Position numbers and translations under genes: made by a program | Part shown: positions 21,450 to 30,524 of the stretch, piece by piece | Layout: the number at the start of each line of letters is the position of its first letter | Position numbering within the stretch: the first letter of the stretch is position 1 | Notes under the pieces: generated by a model | The model's database searches: none | Told to the model about the DNA's origin: nothing | The model's input: only the letters and a program-made list of their open reading frames with translations | Source of the DNA: Avena insularis | Lineage: Eukaryota > Streptophyta > Magnoliopsida > Poales > Poaceae | Assembly: GCA_023614405.1 (NCBI GenBank) | Contig: CM042694.1 | Span: 132,747,711-132,811,710, forward strand | Length of the DNA: 64,000 nt | Direction of reading: 5' to 3'

Positions 21450-22487
21450 CCAGCATGGCGTCGGCGACGGTTGTTGCAGCCGCGGCATCCATCCAAGTGG
21501 GCCACCCAGCGAGGCCTATCCATCCATCTATCTACCCATCTCGTCCAGTTGCCCGGAGACGCCTTCGGGCTCACGCCATACCCGCCCGTGGATGGACCAG
21601 GCCCACCACTCGTCGCCGCTTAGTAGACCAGGGTCCCCACGCCCCCGCGGCCCGTCCCCAAGCTCTCGATCCCGAGCCTGCAGTCCACCGTGAGCCAGGT
21701 CCACGCCAATCCCCCACTCCCGCGGAGCTCCATCTCTCTTCCTCCTCGATTCCTCCCTCCAAATCCTCCTCCTCCTCCACCCACTCGTCGTCCGCCGTCG
21801 CCGCTGCCCTCCCATCTTCCGCATTCTCTGTCCTCGTCCAAGGTTGCGGGGCTGCTTCTCTGCTTGGCGCCCTCGCGGGCTTCGCGTTGCGCCGGTCTCC
21901 CTCGCCGGCGGGGGGGTCGCCCGCCCCACTCGTGCCGCGAGCCCGAGCTTGCTAATCCGGAGGTACTACTATGCAGGACTGCGTGGCGTCTCGCTTTGCA
22001 TTGGGTGAATGACCCGCGGGTTTCTGATCTCCCGGGGGTTTCAAATCGCGGTGCCAGATGGAGGAGGATAATTAATTTAACTCTGCTGGTTATCTCTCCA
22101 AATTGACTAGGGTTAGATTGGATTAGATGATACTATAATCCAGCTAAATTTAAGTCGGCGTGTATGTATTCTCGTTGTTGGTGCATATAATCCGTCTAAT
22201 CATTCTTCAAGTTTAATGTGATTATTTACTTATTTATATATATCACTAGCCTACCGCTCAACTGGACACCGGGGAATCAAACGAGTGAAATCTCGTCTCC
22301 CTTGCAAGATTCCAAAAAACCTTCCGCTCGTATCATGAACCCGTTCTTACTATACTTGCTGCTAAGGGGGTCCTTTTTGATGCAGGCTGCAGCACTAGTT
22401 TCTTTCGGCTGTCCCAAGTCTTGATAATTTGGTTGCAGTGGAGTGATTGGAACAGCGGGTCGTCTGGAAGCTTTGTCGGTGAATACG
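21450..22487 (+). promoter_or_regulatory. GC-rich promoter/5' leader of the bZIP gene, probably with a leader intron
   Basis: From about 21450 to 21960 the DNA is strongly GC-rich and CpG-rich, typical of a grass gene 5' end. A plausible leader exon ends near 21961 (ccggag|gtacta). The next acceptor before the ATG is ttggttgcag at about 22437, which would make a 5'-UTR intron of about 475 bp. Overlapping open frames on both strands here are GC-composition artefacts. The transcription start cannot be fixed from sequence. Confidence 0.45.
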
Positions 22488-25400
22488 ATGGGGAGCAATG
22501 ACCCTAGCACGCCGTCTAAGGCTTCGAAGCCGTCCGAACAGGTGCTCGATTGCACCACCTCTTTATCTTTTCCAATGGATTGTCTCGTGGTGCTTAGTTT
22601 GGTTCTGATCATATATTCACTTAAAAGATGAATCGATTCGTATTTTTTAGTGCTCTTCTCCCGTGTTTCTCTGTATAGTTGGATGTGTTAACCATGTATA
22701 GTTGGATGTGGTAACCTAATGATACTTAGTGTGGTACTTTCTGGAACGCTGGTAACCATGTTACACCCAGATTAGAAGACACTTTGGATAAGTGTGGTAT
22801 GATTTTAGTTGTAACAGAAGTGCACATTCTTTTACTCAGATTATCATAATCTGGCAGCTCCCACGTGGCAGGGAGATAATAGAAATTAATGGAGCTGGGT
22901 GTGGGGTTATACAAAACGGGGAATTTGCAAGAGGATAAAGTAGAATTTTCGGTGGAATTAGTGCTGCAAATGGTACTCTTTAGCTTACTTAGTTCATTTT
23001 GGGAGAAATTTGTGGTGGATTTTGTGTTTGATAGGCTGTGTTGGAGAAGGCATGTGGACCATGCCTGTTGAGCTTTTGTGATTAGTTCAATGAAAAAGAT
23101 AATTTAGGTTGTGTGAGAGTACATCTTGCTTTGAAAACTGCCTTGATGTGATAAAATTTCAAATAGTAAATGGGTGTTTGTGTGACTAGTGGTGCTCCAA
23201 AGTAGGGGGTTTCCTTGATATTTACTCTGACATTTTTATATCTGTGTCATTCAAACTCTTTAAATTATTATAGAGCTCTGTAAAAAAAAAAAGGATTTTC
23301 GTGAAAAACTGACCCACAGCTCGTCAATCTAATCTCCATTGTTTCCAAGCAACATTTAACAGCATGGACTGCATTACTGAAATATGTTTTGGCTACTTTT
23401 GTTCTTGTTACCTAGGCTAGTAGCAGAAGGAAGTACTCTGTTGGATCACAATACAATTTCATGTTTCCATTTTAATAAACATTCTCTTTTTGCTAACCCC
23501 ATTCTGGACTCTTACTTTCCTATTCTCAGGAGCAACCTCCAGCCACTACCTCTGGCACTACAGCTCCAGTTTACCCTGAATGGCCCGGCTTTCAGGTTAC
23601 CCATCTATGATTTGATTACCGATGAAGCTGGACATACAGTTTTCGTTACTGAACCAATCATTTTATTTAATGTCGTCATTAACTCTATCTATCGTTCTGT
23701 AAATCTTGGCAGGGATACTCAGCGATGCCACCACATGGGTTTTTTCCCCCTCCTGTTGCTGCAGGCCAGGCTCATCCATACATGTGGGGAGCTCAGGTGT
23801 TCTCTATAGGAAACTTCGTCCCTTTTATCTCACTTACACTATTCAGCTTAAAGAAAAACTGCCAAATTAGGAACTTTGCGCTGTTTGGGATCTTAGTCTC
23901 TGCTATTAGGAACTGAGCCTACCTCGGTTGGTTACTTGGTTGGGGGGAGGGGGTTAGTGTCAGCCTCGGCTTGAACTTGGGGTCATTCATGCTTTGTTAA
24001 TTAAACATGTAGTTCCTACATGTCTTGCTATTATTTCAGAAAGGTCCCTCTAATTTTATTTACACAAATCTTAGTCTGCTATTAGGAACTGAGCCTACCT
24101 CGGTTGGTTACTTGGTTGAGGGGAGAGGGTTAGTGTCTGCCTCGGCTTGAACTTGGGGTCTTTCCTGCTTTCTTGATTGAACATGTGGTTCCTACATGTC
24201 TTGCTATTACTTCAGAAAGGTCCCTCCAATTTTACTTACGCAATGATACTAAGTATTCTGTCAGGGTAACAAAGGTGTCAAAGTTAGGCAGGTGGCGGTT
24301 TGCTTATGTTAACTGTATTCTTATGTCTATATGTGGGTATGTTTTTTGTATGTCAACCTAAACTATCAACCAACCCCTTGATTGCAGCACATGGTACCAC
24401 CTTACGGGACGCCGCCACCACCTTATATGATGTATCCACCAGGAACAGTATATGCCCATCCCTCCACTCCTGTATGAACTTTTGCACCTGATAAGTGTAA
24501 TCTATCATGTTATCTTTCTATTCGCACACCTTGTCTCCAATTTTACTGACATGTTCATATGAATCAATAACTAATTGTGCAGGGTGTGCATCCTTTTCAT
24601 TATCCTATGGCAGCAAATGGAAATGTTGAACCTGCTGTAAGTAATAATCTCTTTTTTCGGTCTTTATCTTTTGGTTGTCGCTAGTTTATGTAACTTTGAC
24701 ATATTTCTTACAGGGAGCTGCTCCAGGTGCTCCAGAAATGAATGGTAAGTCTGGTCAAAGATCAATATCAAGGTTATTTTAAGCTTGTGAATTATGCTTA
24801 GGTTTCTTCTGATCATAATTTCAGGGAAAAATGAGCCCGGCAGAACATCTGGTCCATCTGCCAATGGGGTTACGTCCAACAGGTTTTTGTTAGCCATATG
24901 TTATAATTACGAGTTTCCTTAGTTTCAAAACAACTAATTGAGGGGTATCTTCAACCTGCAGTGAAAGTGGAAGTGAGAGTGAGAGTGAAGGAAGTGATGC
25001 CAATTCTCAAAATGTGAGTTTGATGTCAATATTACTTTGCATACCATATATCTTATCTGGTTAAAGTTGTATATAGTAAGATTATTTATCAACCTTGTAC
25101 AAATAGACCTTGTGTTTTTAATTTCACAAATAGTTTTTCCCGTTGATCATACTTTCTCTTGACCCATGGACTAAATTTGTTGTGGCAGGATTCACATTCA
25201 AAGGATAATGATGTAAATGAAAATGGTAGGTGTTTAAGGGCTTATTTGTAATTTTACGATAGATAAATGGACTGGCGCATTTCTTTGCATAAGATGGAGG
25301 GTGCATTCGGTCATGCAGGCAGTGCTCAGAACGGCGCATCTCATTCATCTTCGCATGGAATATTTAATAAAACCATGCCGTTGGTTCCAGTACAATCAGG

Positions 25401-27001
25401 TGCAGTGATAGGAGGAGTTGCTGGTCCCGCGACAAACTTGAATATAGGAATGGACTACTGGGGTGCTACTGCTTCTTCACCTGTCCCTGCAATGCGCGGC
25501 AAAGTACCGTCTGGTTCAGCTCGAGGAGAGCAATGGGTATAAGTCCTTGGCACATGCTTGCCTTACTTTGTGAACAAACTTTATACTAAGATCTTACTAT
25601 CTTTGAAGATTGACATGCCCTGCTAGGTTACCAGAATGTTTGTCTGTAGAATGGAGTCAGGACTACTAGTCTTCTGTGTAATCATTTGTATGTCTAGTGC
25701 TTGACCGTACATTTGCATTACTAGAGTCATTGAACCAAACTTGCTGTGTAACCGTGCTTATACGATATGTACCTTTTGACAGCTATTTGTTCTCAAACTT
25801 CAGTTGAAATTTATTTAGGGATAGCTCTTTCAGGGTGAAACTCATTTTACAGTGTTATGCTATTGTGTTCATTATGTAGTTCTTGATAGTACATTTGTAC
25901 TGCAACATACCTCCAGTCCACTGAACCAAACCTTTGGGACTTTTTTCAATTTCAAAACCAAGCTCCTGCTATGCTTGAATGATACCGGTCTCTGATGTTT
26001 TGTTTTATCGTATTCAGTGGTTTTCTGTGTATATTAGGAAAGGTAATAACTGTATCCTTACCAATATTCAGGATGAAAGGGAGCTGAAGAAACAGAAAAG
26101 GAAGCTGTCGAATCGGGAATCAGCACGCAGGTCCCGGCTGCGCAAGCAGGTATGATGTAAAGCACTGTGATGTACTCACCGTTCACTTGAACACACGAGA
26201 GGATATTTTTGTAAAGCATGGTATTATTTGTTCCAGGCGGAGTGTGAAGAGCTTGGTCAACGTGCTGAAGCTTTGAAGTCGGAGAACTCGTCTCTTAGGA
26301 TCGAACTTGAACGGATCAAAAAGGAGTATGAGGAACTTCTCCTGAAGAATACTTCTCTCAAGGTAGCTAAACCCACATAGCCCCTGATCATAAACTGTCT
26401 GCGTACCACCTGCGGGTATCTTTGTTTTGCTAGCTCCCTCGAGTTCCTGCAAAAAGCTGAAGTTCTAAAAAATTGACACTGTCAAGTGGAACTTTGACCA
26501 CCTATTTCTTTTAAAAAATATATATTTCTAAAACCCATCAAAGCTACTTCCTCCATCCAGAAATAAGTGACTTGGATTTGTCTAGATTCGCATGTATCTA
26601 GACATGTTTTAGTGTATAGATAGATATGAATCTAGATAAACTCAAGTCAGTTATTTCTGGACGGAGGGAGTATAATATTATGATTTTTAAGTATGTGATC
26701 TATAATAACTACTTAAAAAGATTTGACTAGACCCATTTTGAAAACATCAAGTTCGAACAACCTGAGGCGACTCATAACTGAAACCCTAGCATTTACTATT
26801 CACTGCTACCGGTCTACACATCGCAATAGCTTCTTAACCTCCTGCACATTCCATTACCTTTCTGGCACATTCATTTACCGTGATTTCTGGTACCTGCAGG
26901 AGAAGCTAGGGGAATCCGGCGCCGGCGGCGACCCGGTACCTGACATGAACGAGCGGAACGACACCAACGGCAGCCACCACCAGGAGCAGAAGGAAGCCTG
27001 A
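22488..27001 (+). CDS. HBP-1a-like: G-box-binding bZIP transcription factor, HBP-1a/GBF type (347 aa, 13 exons)
   Basis: Exons are 22488-22541, 23530-23595, 23713-23796, 24388-24471, 24583-24636, 24714-24744, 24825-24882, 24962-25013, 25189-25225, 25319-25536, 26072-26149, 26237-26362 and 26900-27001. All have GT-AG borders and consistent phases, giving 1,044 nt. The protein starts [18 protein letters not shown]. It has a proline-rich N-terminal region ([26 protein letters not shown]; about 1-115) as in the GBF MFMR region, an acidic serine/glutamate cluster ([12 protein letters not shown]), and the basic region [14 protein letters not shown] (about 259-272). A leucine zipper follows (about 273-315), then an acidic tail. 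Plant GBFs bind CACGTG/ACGT sites as dimers in the nucleus; wheat HBP-1a was described on histone promoters. The length is close to HBP-1a (349). The gene looks intact. The exon-10 acceptor (catgcag at 25318) is fixed by phase; an upstream AG at 25293 would break the frame. Confidence 0.93.
22862..22867. promoter_or_regulatory. Perfect G-box in intron 1 of the bZIP gene
   Basis: The context is cccacgtggcag, i.e. CACGTG with the flanking bases (CCACGTGGC) preferred by GBF-type bZIP proteins. It lies about 320 bp downstream of exon 1 of the very gene that encodes such a protein, which suggests possible self-regulation. Other CACGTG hexamers occur in the window (e.g. near 289 and 58400), so chance is a real alternative. 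Confidence 0.4.
23891..24241 (+). repeat. Direct tandem duplication, about 175-bp units, in intron 3 of the bZIP gene
   Basis: Unit 1 (23891-24068) and unit 2 (24069-24241) both begin tcttagtct(ctc)tgctattagg and share long identical runs such as aactgagcctacctcggttg and gcctcggcttgaacttgggg. They differ by scattered substitutions and small indels, so the duplication is not very recent. Neither unit contains an exon. Confidence 0.88.
26547..26670. mobile_element. Stowaway-type MITE (124 bp) in intron 12 of the bZIP gene
   Basis: The ends are cttcctccatcc and ggacggagggag, with TA on both sides (26545-26546 and 26671-26672). The interior (aaataagtgacttggatttg) shows the same subfamily as the copies at 2831 and 33555. 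Confidence 0.9.
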
Positions 27002-27293
27002 CCGATGCAGACTCCTCTACTCACTTAGCTCCAATGACCATGATTGTTGTAATAGGGCAACTGCAAATTTGCCGCACACACATGATTTTTTTATTTATCA
27101 TTAAAAGCGTCTTCTATGCCTAGTCCAGAATTTGACATGGTATGGCCAAGCTGTTGCTACCTGCAGCTCTTCTTACTCCCCTTTACACCCTGTGTTTCTC
27201 ATGCTAGCGTGTAAGTAGAAAAAACATTGTGCTCTTCTCATTTTTATACATAGAAAACTCATTGCAAATTTTGCTCCTTTTGTTTTTCTTGCA

Positions 27294-27427
27294 CTCCTTC
27301 TGTCAGGAAAAGGATGTCGACCATTTGTCTCTGGACGTGTTTTAGTGTATATTTATTCCGGACGTGTTTTAGTGTATACATGCAAGTCTAGACAAATTTT
27401 TGACATATCTATTCTGGACGGAGGTAG
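27294..27427. mobile_element. Degenerate Stowaway-type MITE downstream of the bZIP gene
   Basis: The left end ctccttctgtcagg and right end ctggacggaggtag are mutated Stowaway termini. TA remains on the right (27428-27429) but the left reads CA. The interior contains the motif ggacgtgttttagtgtata twice, a small internal duplication. It lies about 290 bp past the bZIP stop codon, possibly in or near the 3' UTR. Confidence 0.7.
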
Positions 27428-27429
27428 TA

Positions 27430-28015
27430 TATAATTTTGTGCATCCCAACATTGCCCTGATATTTGTTCTTCTGGACGAAGAAGGCAGAGCTCACAGCTA
27501 CACACATGTCGCTAATTTATTGCTTTTCGGCCGAATGTTGGAGGAGTTTTGGAAAGTGTCCTGGGGCTCTCGAGCACCGATGCTAAATCATATTACAGGT
27601 TTCAAAAATATCTGAAAATAGTTTTGAACATGATCAATGTTGTATCCCACAAGCATGTAAAATCGTGACGTGAAATTCTTTGTATTTTGGCTTACATGAA
27701 AATAATAAAATTTAGAGATTTGAAATGATAATTGCACAGATCATTGATTGTTTGCACGTTGGTGGGATAAATCATGAGCTACATCAGAATTTTTTCTAAA
27801 ATATTTTTTAAAACTCACAAATATAATTTTGAATTTTTTAAAATAACAATGAGCATTGTGCAGAGCTCGGGAGGCAAAAATCTCCAGCCGGGAGTTTCTG
27901 CTTGTTCAGTTTGAGAGGGGTACAGGGTTTTGCTGCCAGCCAGCTAGCCAGTGGGTGAGCCACAAACACGTTTATCCGTGTTGCAATTATTAGCGCACGG
28001 TACACGTGACCAAAA
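27430..28015. other. Unassigned spacer after the bZIP gene
   Basis: AT-rich DNA with no recognisable gene or element ends. A short open frame (27400-27615) has no motif. Confidence 0.35.
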
Positions 28016-28019
28016 CTTC

Positions 28020-28352
28020 ACGCAGACGCAGGCCCCTCCTCTCTTCTAGTCATAGTGTTACCATCGTAATACTAGTATTATGCGTATGATACTACTATAT
28101 GATACTATCTCTATAATGCATGGTATCATATAATAGTATCATACTAGTACTTTATTTAATGATATGTAGAATCTCAATATAAAATTATGTACAAGATTTA
28201 TTTGCATGAGGATTTCTAGTTTTACGTGTTACGATAGGTTATCTACCTATGATACTCTAATCATCTTTCTTCATTAATTATTATGTCATATCAGATTTTT
28301 GCCAACATGGCATGCATGATACTAACTATGATACTCCCACTAGGGCTAGCCT
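28020..28352. mobile_element. Probable MITE, about 330 bp, Triticeae type ending in tactcccactagggctagcc
   Basis: The right half has features I recall from a common grass MITE family: cttcattaattattatgtcat, catggcatgcatgatactaac, and a terminal actatgatactcccactagggctagcc. The left half is a run of diverged palindromic atgatact / agtatcat motifs and its terminus is unclear. The target duplication was not resolved. Confidence 0.4.
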
Positions 28353-28379
28353 AAAGTAGTACATTCCTATCTTCGTCAT

Positions 28380-29330
28380 TGGTATTCGCCATGAGCCTCC
28401 TGGCCCCACCACCGTCCTCCGTCTTCCTCCATGGGCGAGGCGAGCCGACATGCGTGGCGATGGGCACGGGCTTTGTTGACATGTACCACCACAACGTTAA
28501 CCAAATCCTCTCCCAAATACACGCCACCGCCTACCTCCCTGCCGCGCACGTTGACTAGGCTCTCCCTCGTATCCCCGCCAACGCATACCTCCCCGACGCG
28601 CCTGCCCCCCTCTCGCATCCCCGCCGCCCAGTCGCCCCCTAAGTCCCCGTCGCGCCGCATGCCTCCACCGCATCCCCTCTCCACAACACCAGGCGAGGGC
28701 GACAAAACCGGAGACGAAAACGCCGGCGCGACTACCTCACTGAGGAGGCCGCCACCTCCCGCGACCCTAGCCTCACTCCCGATGCCGCCCCTTGCACCCA
28801 CGCCCTCCACAATGCCACTTCGTGCCCCGCTTCATCCTACTCCTCCGCCGCCGCCTCTGCTGTCCCCGTCTCCCACGTCCCTGCCTTTGCCACATCTCTT
28901 GTAGACCCCACTCGCACGTCCCCGCCGCTCCACATGTTTTCGCCACGCGGCCCACGCCCCTCTACTGCGTCCCCGCCCTGCCCAGTGCCTCCCGCATACC
29001 TGCCGCTGATCCCCATACCCATGTCGTCACTCCAACCTCCCCCACATCCCCGCCACACTGCCTGCCTCTGCATCCCCAGCCGCCCCTCATTTCTCGCCTC
29101 CGAGGGAGCTCTCCAAGCACGCCACTCCCACTGGCAGCAGCGCTTTCTCTGCTCCGCAAGTTCTCCCAGCGCCCGACACCCGCGGCGGAGGCAAGGATTG
29201 CTGCCGCCCACCGGCCCCATGCCCCCGCCATGACCCTCTCCCGAATGCCCGCTGCGTCCAATGCCACCGCCACCTCCCCCCCTCTCCCACAACGCCGCGT
29301 GTTTTCAGGAAGAAAAGACACGTGTGTGTT
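28380..29330 (+). pseudogene. Decayed copy of exon 1 of the ATRIP-like gene
   Basis: Several blocks match the downstream exon 1 in order and orientation. These include gaggccgccacctcccgc-accctagcctcactcc (versus gacgccgcctcccgcaaccctagcgtcactcc) and tttctcgcctccgagggagctctcca (versus ttcttctcgcctccaagggagctctccc). A later block is gttctcccagcgcccgacacc. The frame is broken many times and no downstream exons follow, so it is a partial, dead duplicate of the 5' end of the gene. Long open frames on both strands here come from GC-rich, stop-poor composition. Confidence 0.6.
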
Positions 29331-29639
29331 GCTCGGAGTAAAAAAATAGAAATTTGTGCATTAAAAAGCATTTTTGGGATCACCAAATTTGTCTTTTTTT
29401 ATTTACCTAGGTCATAGAAAATGTTCCTTTTCAACGAAATTTTGCATGTGCACGTACACCATGGGTATGTCCATGTATGGAAGTTTTTCAGACTTTTGTG
29501 ACATTTGAAATACTAAGAATTATTTTACTCTGTAGGCTCACCTAAGAATTATTGGTAGACTAGAAATAATCCTCTTCAAAACCACCTACGTGACATACAT
29601 GGTTGGTTGTGTTCACCGAGATTTTTCACTTCACACCAT

Positions 29640-30316
29640 GGGACCTTTTTTTCCGCAAAATCGCAACTCTAGTTATTTTTCCCCACAAAACACTAACTTT
29701 TGGGGTAATTGTTTGCACAAAACACAAAAACTGTTATAAGCTCGTTTTGACAAACCAATTAGCTACGTGGGTCCACTATTGACACCATGTCGCGCCCAAG
29801 GTAGACCTGGTTCAATCCAATTGAAGAGAGAGAGACAGAGATAAACTCATATTTGCGCTGCTAATATTATTTGAAATTTCTCTGTTGGGTGTTGTTCTAG
29901 ACGGGAAGAAAAAGTGTTGATTTTAGCAGTGCTATTGCGGATTCGTTTGCTGATCCAGTCAGTCCGTTTTGCTCGTTGGTGTTGGGCCTGACCTTGGTCA
30001 TGGAGAATACACCCGCATGGAGCATGGAGTCCTCGCAACCGGTGCGTCGCATGCTCTAGTCGTCGGTGTCGTCGGGTCGCACACGCCACCATTTCTCGAG
30101 ACACCGACTTTGTTCGAATTGGTCAGACTAAACCGGTTCGTTGGGAGGAAGCTCCGCCAGTCACCATGGCATTCTGACAGTGGGTCCGGCTAGCTAATTA
30201 GTTGCCAAAACGAGTTTACAATAGTTTTTATGTTTTGTGCGAACAATTACCCCAAATGTTGATGTTTTGTGAAAATAAATATATAGTAGGGTCGTGGTTA
30301 TGTGAAAAAAAGACCT
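29640..30316. mobile_element. Mutator-like MITE with long terminal inverted repeats (about 145 bp)
   Basis: The left arm (29640-29783) contains ggggtaattgtttgcacaaa and ctgttataagctcgttttga. The right arm (30173-30316) contains their inverted counterparts aaaacgagtttacaatagtt and tttgtgcgaacaattacccc, with about 80-85% match by eye. Long TIRs around a short non-coding core suggest a Mutator-like (MULE) MITE. A 9-bp target duplication was not found, so the exact ends are approximate. It lies between the exon-1 pseudocopy and the active-looking gene, about 210 bp upstream of the ATG. Confidence 0.65.
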
Positions 30317-30524
30317 CAGCAATTTTTAGTGTTATAAGGGCAAAAATCTCGTGTTCACTTTTACACACGCGCCGGCACATTTCGCTGAGAGAACTTTGTG
30401 AGATTTGAGAGACCGATACCAGGGTTTGCCGCCTGCTTGCTAGCAAAGGGATCCCCCACGCACTCGCCTCTCTTCCCCACCACCACCCCACCTTCTCCTC
30501 CCGCCGCCGGCGAGGGGCGCGGGT

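Noticed and set aside
21446..22106. Open frames of up to 169 codons upstream of the bZIP start
   Set aside because: They are serine/proline/arginine-rich in all frames and lie in the likely 5' leader. No domain is recognisable, and they would be upstream ORFs at most.
28376..29386. Several overlapping open frames on both strands (up to 185 codons)
   Set aside because: They run through a decayed, GC-rich copy of exon 1; their proline/serine or glycine/arginine content reflects base composition, not selection.
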